From assembly GCA_026692665.1 (NCBI GenBank), contig JAPLOF010000020.1:1-64000 (forward strand): a DNA stretch of 64,000 nucleotides. The letters run 5' to 3'. Below are positions 1 to 7,524 of the stretch, piece by piece. The stretch is from Planctomycetota bacterium. GTDB taxonomy: Bacteria > Planctomycetota > UBA1135 > GCA-002686595. Position numbers and translations under genes: made by a program. Numbering within the stretch: position 1 is the stretch's first letter; each line of letters starts with the position of its first letter. The notes below the pieces were generated by a model, which saw only the letters and a list, made by a program, of their open reading frames with translations, was not told the DNA's origin and searched no databases.

Positions 1-24
1 GGCGGAGTCGAGCCTGGCTCCGTA
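1..24. repeat. Right end of a second copy of the 113-base palindromic element
   Basis: The first 24 bases match the last part of the right arm of the palindromic element at 9481-9593 (roughly 9570-9592), with one difference (A instead of T). The rest of this copy would lie outside the window. It shows that the element is dispersed and repeated in this genome rather than a one-off hairpin. It sits 7 bases after the stop codon of the neighbouring radical SAM gene, so again in an intergenic position. Confidence 0.7.
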
Positions 25-31
25 CCGTTGA

Positions 32-1600
32 CTACGCGTCGACCGCCGGCTGATAGTCAGCCGCGCCCGGCTGCGTCTGCCCCGTCGCGCGGACGTAGAG
101 GTGGAAGAGCTTCTGCTCGACGGGGAACCCGTAGCGGCCCCGTTTCAGGCGCCAGCCCGCGGCCTTGGACAGCGCGTTGCGCATCCAGACCGGGCCTTCC
201 TGCACGTGCTTGTCGTAGATCGCGGCCGTGTTGTTGTAGAGGCGCCACGTCTCGCGCACGTCCTCCGGCAGAGGCGTGTTGTGAGAGTTGTACTTGTATT
301 CGAAGCACTTGCCCCAGTCGTGGAAGTCCTTCGGAGGCACGTAGCCGAGCTTGACGGCCGCGTCGTAGTCCTCGGTGCCGGGGATCGGACGGAACGGGTA
401 CACCTCGCTGCCGGCGATGGGGTACATGTGCTTGATCATCGCCGCCTGCTTGAGCGTGGCGCGCATCGACTCCGGCGTCTCGCCCGGATACCCGATGATC
501 CAGAACGTGCCCGGCACGATGTTGCGCCTGGCGAGCTTCCCGATCGCGAGCGGGATGTTCTCGATCGCGATGTGCTTCTTGATGCGCTCCTGCATCTCCT
601 TCGTGCCGGCTTCCGCTCCGAGCCAGAGCAGGTGGCACTTGGAAGTCTCGAGGAGATCGAGCGTCTCCTCCTTGTAGCGCATGATCGTTTCGATCTCGAT
701 CGTGCCGTTCCAGTGGATGGGCACCTTCAGATCGATGAGGCCCTCGCAGAACTCCTTGGTGCGCTTCTCGTGCACGCCGAAGTTCGCGTCCTGGAAGCGC
801 AGCACGTCGAACTTGAAGCGCTGCTGCAGCTCGGCGATCTCCTCGGCCAGCTGACGACCGGGGATCGCCTTCCAGCGGCGGCCAGTGACGAGCGGCGAGC
901 AGCAGAACGTGCACGGCTCGGGGCAACCGAAGCTCGAGAAGTGGCTGAAGCCGCGCGGCGGGTTCTCGGGTGTCCACTTGCCCGGCAGCGGGAAGCGGTG
1001 GCGCACCTTGAGGCGCGTGGGCTTCACCTGCAACTCGGCGTACTTCTCGTACTCGAGGAGGTGCCAGGGCACCGGCGCGAACTGGTCGAAACCCACGACG
1101 ACGCGGTGGTTCGTGTAGTGGACGCGGCCGTCGCGCCACAATGCGAGACCGGCGACGTCCTCGAGGTTCGTGCCGTGATCGACCGCCTTCACGACCTCGC
1201 GGAAGGTGATCTCGCCTTGTCCGATCCCGACCGCGTCGGCGATGCCGGCTTCGAGCCACATCTCGGGCGTGACGCTCGGGAACCAGCCGCCCCAGATGAT
1301 CGGGAGCTTCGGGAAGCGCTCCTTCACGGCCTTCGCGACGACGTAGCCGTCGTAGACCTGGTAGCCCAGGATGCACGAGCTCGCGAAGAGCAGCGCGCCC
1401 TGACAGGCCTCGAGCACCTTCGCGATGTAGTCGGGCTCGACCATCGCGTCGATCATCACGACCTCGTAGCCGTCCGCGACCGGCCCGGAGGCGATCTGCA
1501 GCAGCTCGAGGGGCAGCAGGTCGGCACTGAACATCTCGCCCCGCGTCGGATCGGCGCGGTGGGGGAGGAACAGGACGATCTTCTTCTTGTGTGCGATCAC
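32..1600 (-). CDS. B12-binding domain radical SAM protein (paralogue 1)
   Basis: 522 residues starting at GTG. The N-terminal half resembles a cobalamin-binding Rossmann domain (about residues 7-150, with IIWGGWFPS near 101-109), followed by a radical SAM core carrying the CxxxCxxC cluster motif as C226, C230 and C233. The family uses S-adenosylmethionine and a [4Fe-4S] cluster, often with B12, for methyl transfers or rearrangements on lipids, hopanoids or natural products; the substrate cannot be told here. The FLPHRADP start and the overall layout are nearly the same as in the next gene upstream (1622-3220), so the two are tandem paralogues in one operon, 21 bases apart. No signal peptide. 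It is followed by the edge of a palindromic repeat at 1-24. Confidence 0.88.
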   Translation of the reverse strand: MIAHKKKIVLFLPHRADPTRGEMFSADLLPLELLQIASGPVADGYEVVMIDAMVEPDYIAKVLEACQGALLFASSCILGYQVYDGYVVAKAVKERFPKLPIIWGGWFPSVTPEMWLEAGIADAVGIGQGEITFREVVKAVDHGTNLEDVAGLALWRDGRVHYTNHRVVVGFDQFAPVPWHLLEYEKYAELQVKPTRLKVRHRFPLPGKWTPENPPRGFSHFSSFGCPEPCTFCCSPLVTGRRWKAIPGRQLAEEIAELQQRFKFDVLRFQDANFGVHEKRTKEFCEGLIDLKVPIHWNGTIEIETIMRYKEETLDLLETSKCHLLWLGAEAGTKEMQERIKKHIAIENIPLAIGKLARRNIVPGTFWIIGYPGETPESMRATLKQAAMIKHMYPIAGSEVYPFRPIPGTEDYDAAVKLGYVPPKDFHDWGKCFEYKYNSHNTPLPEDVRETWRLYNNTAAIYDKHVQEGPVWMRNALSKAAGWRLKRGRYGFPVEQKLFHLYVRATGQTQPGAADYQPAVDA

Positions 1601-1621
1601 GATGTGGGTCCGGACTCGCTG

Positions 1622-3220
1622 TCAGGCCGCGGGGGCGTTCGGGGTCACGCCGGAGGTTGCGTCGCGCTTGATGACGTCACCCTGTGTCTTCTGGCCGGTG
1701 AGCTTCACGTAGACGTGGAAGAGCTTCTGCTCCAGCGGGAAGCGGTAGTTCTGGTTCTTCAGGCGCCAGCCCGAGATCGACTTCATCGCTTTGCGCACGG
1801 AACCCGAGGCTTCGCGCGCCAGCTGGTCGTAGAAGGTCGCCGCGACGCCGTAGCGCTTCCACTCGCGCAACACGTCGAGCGGCAGGCCGATGTCGTCGAA
1901 CGAGTACTTGTATTCCAGGCACGCGCCCCACTCCTCGAGCGTGCGCGGCGGCTGGTAGCCGTTCTTCACGGACGAGTCGAAGTCCTCCGTGCCCGGGATC
2001 GGCCGGAACGGGAAGATGTCGCTCGGGGAGTTCGGGAACTGGTACTTGATGCGCGCGGCCCACTCGAGCGTCGCCAGCATCGATTCGCGCGACTCGTTCG
2101 GGTAGCCGATGATCCACGAGACGCCGGTCTGGATCCCGCGCTCGTTCAGGCGGCGCAGCGAGCTCTCCAGGTCGCCCTGGATGTCGATCTTCTTCTTGAT
2201 CTTCTCCTGCTGCTCCTTGGATCCGGCCTCGGCGCCGAGGGCGGCCATGTGGAAGCGCGAATCCCGCATCAGGTCCAGCGACGGGTCCTTGTAGCGCGCG
2301 ATCGTCTCGATCTCGTAGGTGCCGTTCCACCAGAACGGCGAGCCCGCGTCGATCAGCGCCTGGCAGAACTCGTTGCTGCGCTTCTCGTGCACGCCGAAGT
2401 TGGCGTCCTGGAAGCGCACGACGTTGATCTTGAAGCGGTCGTGGCACTCGAGGACGCGCTCCGCGAGCAGCTTCCCCGGCAGCGCCTTCCAGCGCCGGCC
2501 GGTGACGACGGGCGAGCAGCAGAACGTGCACGGTTCGGGGCACCCGAAGCTCGAGTAGTAGCTGAAACCGCGCAACGGCGTGCCCGCGGGCATGTCCCAC
2601 GGATCGGCGTACTTGTGGCGGACCTTCCAGTGCGAGCTCTTGTCGTTCTGGAGGGCGACGTACTTCTCGAAGTCGAACAGGTGCCAGGGCACGTCCGGGA
2701 TCTGGTCGAACCCGAACACCGGACGGTGCGCCGTGTAGTGGATGCGTCCGTCGCGCCACAGCGCGAGTCCGGCGACGTCCTCGACGTTCGTCCCGTTGTC
2801 GATCGCCTGCACGTACTCCCAGAACGTCAGCTCGCCCTGGCCCAGGCCGACCGCGTCGGCGATGCCTTCGCGGAAGTACTGCTCGGGCGCCACGCTCGGG
2901 AACCAGCCGCCCCAGATGATGGGCAGATTCGGGAAGCGCTGGCGGACCGCCTTCGCGACGCGCGCGCCGTGCGCGACCTGGAAGCCGAGGATGCACGAGC
3001 TCGCGAAGAGCAGGGCGCCGTCGCAGGCCTCGAGCACCTGCGCCAGGTGGTCGGGCTCGACCATGGCGTCGATGATCACGCACTCGTACCCCTCGCGCGC
3101 GGGGATCGCGGCGATCTGCAGGAGTTCGAGCGGGGTCAGGTCGGCACTGACCCGCACTCCCTGCTCCGGATCCGCGCGGTGCGGAAGGAACAGGACGATG
3201 CGTTTCTTGCGTTGGATCAT
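1622..3220 (-). CDS. B12-binding domain radical SAM protein (paralogue 2)
   Basis: 532 residues from ATG at 3220 (MIQRKKRIVLFLPHRADP); an open frame continues upstream to 3286, but homology with the neighbouring paralogue begins at this methionine. B12-binding-like N-terminal domain, then radical SAM core with C227, C231 and C234 in CPEPCTFCC. A GxxGQGE-type stretch near residue 126 and the conserved IPGTED segment in the C-terminal third are shared with paralogue 1. It is the first gene of a two-gene operon. The tandem arrangement suggests two successive or alternative modifications of related substrates, but this is inference. The C-terminal tail (about 20 residues) differs from its neighbour. 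Confidence 0.88.
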   Translation of the reverse strand: MIQRKKRIVLFLPHRADPEQGVRVSADLTPLELLQIAAIPAREGYECVIIDAMVEPDHLAQVLEACDGALLFASSCILGFQVAHGARVAKAVRQRFPNLPIIWGGWFPSVAPEQYFREGIADAVGLGQGELTFWEYVQAIDNGTNVEDVAGLALWRDGRIHYTAHRPVFGFDQIPDVPWHLFDFEKYVALQNDKSSHWKVRHKYADPWDMPAGTPLRGFSYYSSFGCPEPCTFCCSPVVTGRRWKALPGKLLAERVLECHDRFKINVVRFQDANFGVHEKRSNEFCQALIDAGSPFWWNGTYEIETIARYKDPSLDLMRDSRFHMAALGAEAGSKEQQEKIKKKIDIQGDLESSLRRLNERGIQTGVSWIIGYPNESRESMLATLEWAARIKYQFPNSPSDIFPFRPIPGTEDFDSSVKNGYQPPRTLEEWGACLEYKYSFDDIGLPLDVLREWKRYGVAATFYDQLAREASGSVRKAMKSISGWRLKNQNYRFPLEQKLFHVYVKLTGQKTQGDVIKRDATSGVTPNAPAA

Positions 3221-3530
3221 CCGGTGCGGATCGGGGTGCGCCGAGCCGGGTTCAGAACCCCCCGTCCGCGGGCGCGGCGGGAGCACGAAACCAACTCGAA
3301 CGTGAGCGTGAGCGTCGGGTGCGAGGACAGTATGGGCGGAAAGGCGGGAACGCGCGACGGTCCGTTCCGTCCAGAACCCTATCGACCCGGAATCGGTCCG
3401 ACTGCGGAGCCGATCCGTCCCGGGCCGAGAAGTCTATCCGGCTCCCAGGTGGGGCGGATCAACGGCTCCCGGGCTCCGGATCAGGTCCCGGAAAAGGCTT
3501 CCGACCCGGTCCCCAGGCTGCGCGTCCCCG
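3221..3530. other. Intergenic region upstream of the radical SAM pair
   Basis: 310 bases between two minus-strand genes. It must hold the promoter of the radical SAM operon and the end of the 3531-4829 transcript. I see a TAGACT-like hexamer on the minus strand near 3431-3436 but no convincing partner -35 box, and no clear terminator hairpin. No supported gene. Confidence 0.4.
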
Positions 3531-4829
3531 TCAGCCCCCGCCGCCGCCCTGGGGGATGCCGCCCGGTACAGGGGGCATCGTGTCGCCGCCCTTCGGGATG
3601 CCCGGCTTGTAGGCCACCTCCGCCCAGTCGCGCCAGGCCTGGTCGAACTCGGCGTAGCTCCAGCCCAGGACCTCCTTGAACTGCTTCCGGTGCCAGTCGG
3701 GCAGGTTCGAGCCGGTCGGGACGCCCTGGGCGTCGTAGTTCTTCTTGATGGCCCACAGGAACGCGCCGAACTCCTTCGGCTTCGTGGTGATCAGGAAGTC
3801 GACCATCGACCACGTGGCGAAGTGGTGCGGGAGCTTCAGCTCGCCGAAGTTCTTAAGCGCCATCAACTCCGCCAGCCGCGGCGCTTCGTTCGTGGAGATC
3901 AGCTTGAGCACCTCGGGCTTCCAGTTGCTCTTGCTGGTCATGTCCGCGACGGCGCCCTCGCCGCCGTCGAAGCTGTTGTTCTTCGGGTCGATCTCGCGCT
4001 CCATGAAGTGCGCCAGCCCCTCGTGCAGCCACACGGGCGTGTCGTAGCTGTAGTGGTTCAGGCCGTCGTACAGGTTGTGCGCCAGGTTGAACGCGACGTG
4101 ACCGTGGAGACCGCCGTCCGTCCGCAGGTTCCCCTGCTGCGTGTGCATGGAGACCGTGATCGAGCCGCGGTCGACGAAGTGCCAGCGCTGCGTGTTGCGG
4201 ATGCGCAGACCGGCGTTCTCCAGCAGGAAGTCGACGTGGGCGGCCTCGTTGGGGACGATCAGGACCTCGTACTTCTCCTTCATGCCGAGGTACGGGCCTT
4301 CGCCCTGGTAGGAACCGCGCCACTGGCCCGTTCCGTCCGAGAACGTGGCGCTCTGTCCGTCGACGATCTCCAGGAAGCGCGCGTAGATCTCCTCGCAGCG
4401 CTGCGCATAGAGGTGCGCGCGCAGCCATGGATCCAGGATGCCGATCTCGGGCTGGACCTTCGGATAGGCCTTCTGCAGCTTCGTCAGCTCCGCCAGGAAC
4501 TTCTTCCGCTCCTCGATCTTGACCTTGTAGGAGCCCAGGGCGAATCCGATGCGGAAGTGGGCCGTCTCGATCCACTTGATGTCGAGCGTGGCCATGTGCG
4601 TGTCGGTCTTCGTCGTGTCGCCGTCCTTCTTGCCGAAGGGGAACCCGCCGTGGGAGACGATGCCGCCGGCTTCCATGAGCGTCGGGTCTCCCTGACAGAC
4701 CGTGCACGAGCTCGGGTCGTTCGAGCGCTTCTTCTCGCCCTTCTGCCGCGCATCCGATCGGGTGGCGAGTGCGCCCGTCGCGAACACCGCCGCGAGCACG
4801 AACACGAACCGCTTGCGCCACGTCCTCAC
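3531..4829 (-). CDS. Exported peptidase-MA-like protein with degenerate metal motif
   Basis: 432 residues. GTG start at 4829 overlaps the stop of the upstream gene by four bases (GTGA), which fixes the start. Residues 1-27 form a signal peptide (RKR, hydrophobic core, ATRSDA). A CTVC pair follows near residue 44. The body resembles the gluzincin peptidase-MA/DUF1570 families common in planctomycetes, including the WLHEGLAHF segment (W267-F275). In such families an HExxH motif lies about 24 residues before this segment; here the matching position reads HVAFN (244-248), so the glutamate and second histidine appear lost. It may therefore be a non-catalytic binding protein. The tail is glycine-rich. 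Last gene of a four-gene cassette starting at 7280. Compare the intact relative at 34155-35393. Confidence 0.75.
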   Translation of the reverse strand: MRTWRKRFVFVLAAVFATGALATRSDARQKGEKKRSNDPSSCTVCQGDPTLMEAGGIVSHGGFPFGKKDGDTTKTDTHMATLDIKWIETAHFRIGFALGSYKVKIEERKKFLAELTKLQKAYPKVQPEIGILDPWLRAHLYAQRCEEIYARFLEIVDGQSATFSDGTGQWRGSYQGEGPYLGMKEKYEVLIVPNEAAHVDFLLENAGLRIRNTQRWHFVDRGSITVSMHTQQGNLRTDGGLHGHVAFNLAHNLYDGLNHYSYDTPVWLHEGLAHFMEREIDPKNNSFDGGEGAVADMTSKSNWKPEVLKLISTNEAPRLAELMALKNFGELKLPHHFATWSMVDFLITTKPKEFGAFLWAIKKNYDAQGVPTGSNLPDWHRKQFKEVLGWSYAEFDQAWRDWAEVAYKPGIPKGGDTMPPVPGGIPQGGGGG

Positions 4830-5746
4830 AGCTTCCGGCCCTTCCAGGTCTTCGCCATCTCGATCGCCTCGAAGGCCGCCAGGTCCTCGATCGGCGGCTC
4901 GTTGTCGACCATGCCGCGCAGCGCGTTGATCGCGGCGACGCGGATCGCATTGTCCTCGTCGTCGAGGAACAGGCGCAGGCGGGCCGCTTGGGCGGGCTCG
5001 CCGCAGCCGGCCAGCATGCGCAGCACCGCGACCTTCGTCTTGCGATCGGCCTTGTCGAGCTTGGCCAGCAGGAGGTCCGTCGCGGGCTTGCCGCGCGCGC
5101 CCTCCAGCGCCGTGCGGATCTCGCGCTTCTCGCGGTCCCAGCGCTTCGACTGGCAAGCCTCGAAGAGCGCGTCGATCCCGGCCGTGGACCCGGCCGACGC
5201 GGTGCACAGGGCCGCGGCGTACTTCTCGTCCGGGTCGGCCTTGTCGCCGGCCTTCACGAGCCGCGCCCAGGCCTTCTCCGCGGCCGCGGCGATCCCCGAG
5301 TCAGGGAAGGCCGCCGCGCGGTGCAGGGTGAAGGTGCGGACGGGCGCGAGCTTGCTCTCGAACTCCTTGGCGAGGAGCCGTGTCTGTTCCGCCGTCGTGG
5401 TCCGCATCAGGACCTCGTGCAACCGCTCGCGCGCGTCCTCGTCGCGCTCCCGGCCATAACGGTCGAGCACGAACGGCACCGCGGAGGCTCCGGCCGCCAC
5501 CAGCGCATCGCGCCCCTGCTCCGCCATCTCGGGGACGTGCGCCTTGATCACGCGTTCGATGTCGGTGAGGACGGTGTCCTTGTCCACCGGCTTGGGCCAG
5601 GCCGCGAGCCGCTCCTTGGAAACCACCGCCGCCGTGGGCGTCGCGGGCGCCGTGGGAGGCGGCTTGGGCGGATCCTGGGCCAGCACGCGCGGCGCGGCGG
5701 CCGCGAGGAGGACCAGGCCGAGGAGGGGGGACCGGAGTGCGTTCAT
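4826..5746 (-). CDS. Exported HEAT-repeat-like protein
   Basis: 306 residues from ATG at 5746, which overlaps the upstream stop as ATGA. A signal peptide (MNALRSPLLG, Ala/Leu core, cleavage near VLAQ) is followed by a short proline-rich linker (PKPPPTAPATP) and then helical repeats with the regular Ala/Leu/Arg pattern of HEAT or ARM scaffolds, e.g. the stretch around residues 225-285 (LLLAKLDKADRKTKVAVLRML). Such repeats usually mediate protein binding; no catalytic motif is visible. Translationally coupled on both sides with exported proteins, which suggests a shared envelope function. Confidence 0.7.
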   Translation of the reverse strand: MNALRSPLLGLVLLAAAAPRVLAQDPPKPPPTAPATPTAAVVSKERLAAWPKPVDKDTVLTDIERVIKAHVPEMAEQGRDALVAAGASAVPFVLDRYGRERDEDARERLHEVLMRTTTAEQTRLLAKEFESKLAPVRTFTLHRAAAFPDSGIAAAAEKAWARLVKAGDKADPDEKYAAALCTASAGSTAGIDALFEACQSKRWDREKREIRTALEGARGKPATDLLLAKLDKADRKTKVAVLRMLAGCGEPAQAARLRLFLDDEDNAIRVAAINALRGMVDNEPPIEDLAAFEAIEMAKTWKGRKL

Positions 5747-6543
5747 GGGGAGCCTCGCAGGCGGCGCTGCCACGTCGTGGGGACGAAGTCGCGCCAGACT
5801 TCGTCGAGGAATTCGAGCTTCGAGCGATCGAGGTGGGCCTCGACGTCCTCACGGAAGGACTCGGAAGGGTCCCAGACGAACGTGCGCAGGTCGACCTTCA
5901 GGACGACGTCGGTCGGGCGCAGGCCGGCGCTGCGCTCCAGGAGGTGCGCGACGCGCCACGCGCCGACCGTCTCGATCGGCTCCGACCAGGCTCCGACGGG
6001 GCAGTCGAGCGCCCAGTTCCAGACCTCGAGCCCGACCATCCCGAATCCGCCTTGGGTGACTTCCTCCAGCGGGGCGGTGACGGGCGCGGGCGGCGTCTCG
6101 CCTCGGACGAGCGCCGCGCGCCACGCGGACGCGAGCGCGAGGGACGCGGCGCGCTTCTCCGGGCCGGCGACCTGCCGCGCGGCGACGAGCGGCAGGATCA
6201 CGTTGGTCAGGGCGATGCGCCGCAGGTGCGGCAGCGTGTTCTGGGGCTCGACGCGCGCGATGATCGAGGCCACCGCGTCGACGTCCTCGGCCCGGATCGG
6301 GGTCGCATTCAGGGCCAGCACGGTGCCCGGCGGGAACTCTCGCGCCGCCGCGGGCGTGGAGACCGCGACGGACGGCTCCGCCGGGGAGCAGGACACGAGC
6401 GACAAGGTGGCCACGATCAGGCAACCGGCCCAGGCTGGACCGCGAGCGGGAACGACGGGGACCCCACGGACTCCTCGAGGGTGAGCACCCTGGCAGATAG
6501 ACAGGCTGCGTCCCGCGGTTGCGCGCCGGTCGGCGGGCTTCAC
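5743..6543 (-). CDS. Parvulin/SurA-like lipoprotein (degenerate)
   Basis: About 266 residues. A GTG at 6543 overlaps the previous stop (GTGA) and is taken as the start; no ATG is available close to the signal sequence. A lipobox LVSC (residues 49-52 from this GTG) follows a hydrophobic stretch, so the mature protein should be lipid-anchored; the n-region is unusually long, so the true start may be further in. The pattern FGMVGLEVWNWALDCPVGAWSEPIETVGAWRVAHLLER-like (about 150-190) recalls the end of parvulin peptidyl-prolyl isomerase domains (GxxGW...G..S.P.....G.H...V..R). Catalytic residues are not clear, so this may be a chaperone-like remnant. The 650-residue relative starts divergently at 7525. 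Confidence 0.55.
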   Translation of the reverse strand: MKPADRRATAGRSLSICQGAHPRGVRGVPVVPARGPAWAGCLIVATLSLVSCSPAEPSVAVSTPAAAREFPPGTVLALNATPIRAEDVDAVASIIARVEPQNTLPHLRRIALTNVILPLVAARQVAGPEKRAASLALASAWRAALVRGETPPAPVTAPLEEVTQGGFGMVGLEVWNWALDCPVGAWSEPIETVGAWRVAHLLERSAGLRPTDVVLKVDLRTFVWDPSESFREDVEAHLDRSKLEFLDEVWRDFVPTTWQRRLRGSP

Positions 6544-7280
6544 GGGCGGCCGTCGTCCTCGCCGCCGTCGTCGTCCTCGGCTCCGCCGCCGTTCGTGTCG
6601 AACCCGGCCACGAAGCGCATCGCGGGCTCGGTCAGGAAGCGGTAGGAGGCGTGGATGTTCTCCTCGACCTGCACGAGGGCCGCGTCCGCGCGGACCGGCC
6701 CGTACGTCGAGACGATCTCGAGGAACAGGGAGCGCGGGTCGTTGGCCCACGACTCGATCCGCAAGCCGTGGCTGCCCGGACGCTCGGGCGTCGGCGGGAA
6801 GACGAACCGGATGCCCAGGAGGGCCGGATCGGCGCCGAAGATCTCGGTCTCGTCGTCGAAGCCGAACATCGCGTGGCGCAGGTAGGCGCGGCTGTCCTGG
6901 AACGCGCGCGGATTCACCAATGTCCGCAGGGTCACCTGCTGGCCTGTGAAGAACTGGAGCCCGCGCTGCGCGGCCACCTTCTCGCTCACGGACCGCACGC
7001 GCGCCGCGAACTCGTCGTGGGTGACGCTGGAGAGCTCCTCGCAGAACTGGAAGCGATCGGGCCGGAAGGCCGCGAAGGAGTTCGCGCCGGGCGAAGCGAC
7101 CGGGTTCGACAGGACCGCGCCCGCCGGGGACACGAGGAAGCTCGAGTAGGGCGGGGACCCGCCGCGGAAGAGCTGGTCGTGGACACGCTGAATGGCCGCC
7201 GGGTCCGACGGGACGACCGGGTGCATCAGGTCCGTGACGAGAGAGATCGTGCGGGGGGCGTAGACGGTCGTCTTGGCCAT
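6540..7280 (-). CDS. Conserved-type cytoplasmic hypothetical protein
   Basis: 246 residues from ATG at 7280 (MAKTTVYAPRTISLVTDL). The open frame extends further upstream but loses protein-like composition there. No signal peptide, no membrane segment and no motif that I recognise. It has a mixed alpha/beta composition with a well-formed segment around 130-200 (IRFVFPPTPERPG, ESWANDPRSLFLEI) and an acidic, low-complexity tail (GGGAEDDDGGEDDG). It reads as a real protein by codon pattern. It is the first gene of the overlapping cassette down to 3531, all other members of which are exported, and lies back to back with the SurA-like gene at 7525. Function unknown. Confidence 0.6.
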   Translation of the reverse strand: MAKTTVYAPRTISLVTDLMHPVVPSDPAAIQRVHDQLFRGGSPPYSSFLVSPAGAVLSNPVASPGANSFAAFRPDRFQFCEELSSVTHDEFAARVRSVSEKVAAQRGLQFFTGQQVTLRTLVNPRAFQDSRAYLRHAMFGFDDETEIFGADPALLGIRFVFPPTPERPGSHGLRIESWANDPRSLFLEIVSTYGPVRADAALVQVEENIHASYRFLTEPAMRFVAGFDTNGGGAEDDDGGEDDGRP

Positions 7281-7524
7281 GGGGGTCCGGGGGCCGGTTC
7301 CGGAGGCGCGGCGGGTGCCCCGCCTCGCGGCCGGAATTCCGAGGACGCCTCCTAGACTACCCGGAACCGGCCACCCAGCGGGGCCCTCCTGATCCCGTGG
7401 CCCGGCAGTCGAGATTCCTCTCGCCGGTCCGCCGGTCCGCTCGTAGCCTCGTACGCCGATTTGGCCGCCCCTCCCCTCCGGACGGGGCGCGTCTAGCGAC
7501 CCAGAAGCCCCTCTTCGCCCAGCC

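Noticed and set aside
3534..3560. CCCCAGG...CCTGGGG pair near the end of the peptidase-MA-like gene as a terminator
   Set aside because: One arm is inside the coding sequence and the spacing is too long for a stable intrinsic terminator, with no T run after it.
101..3679. A 1192-codon open frame on the plus strand over the radical SAM genes
   Set aside because: It is antisense to two clear radical SAM genes and has no family features or ribosome site; a GC-bias shadow.
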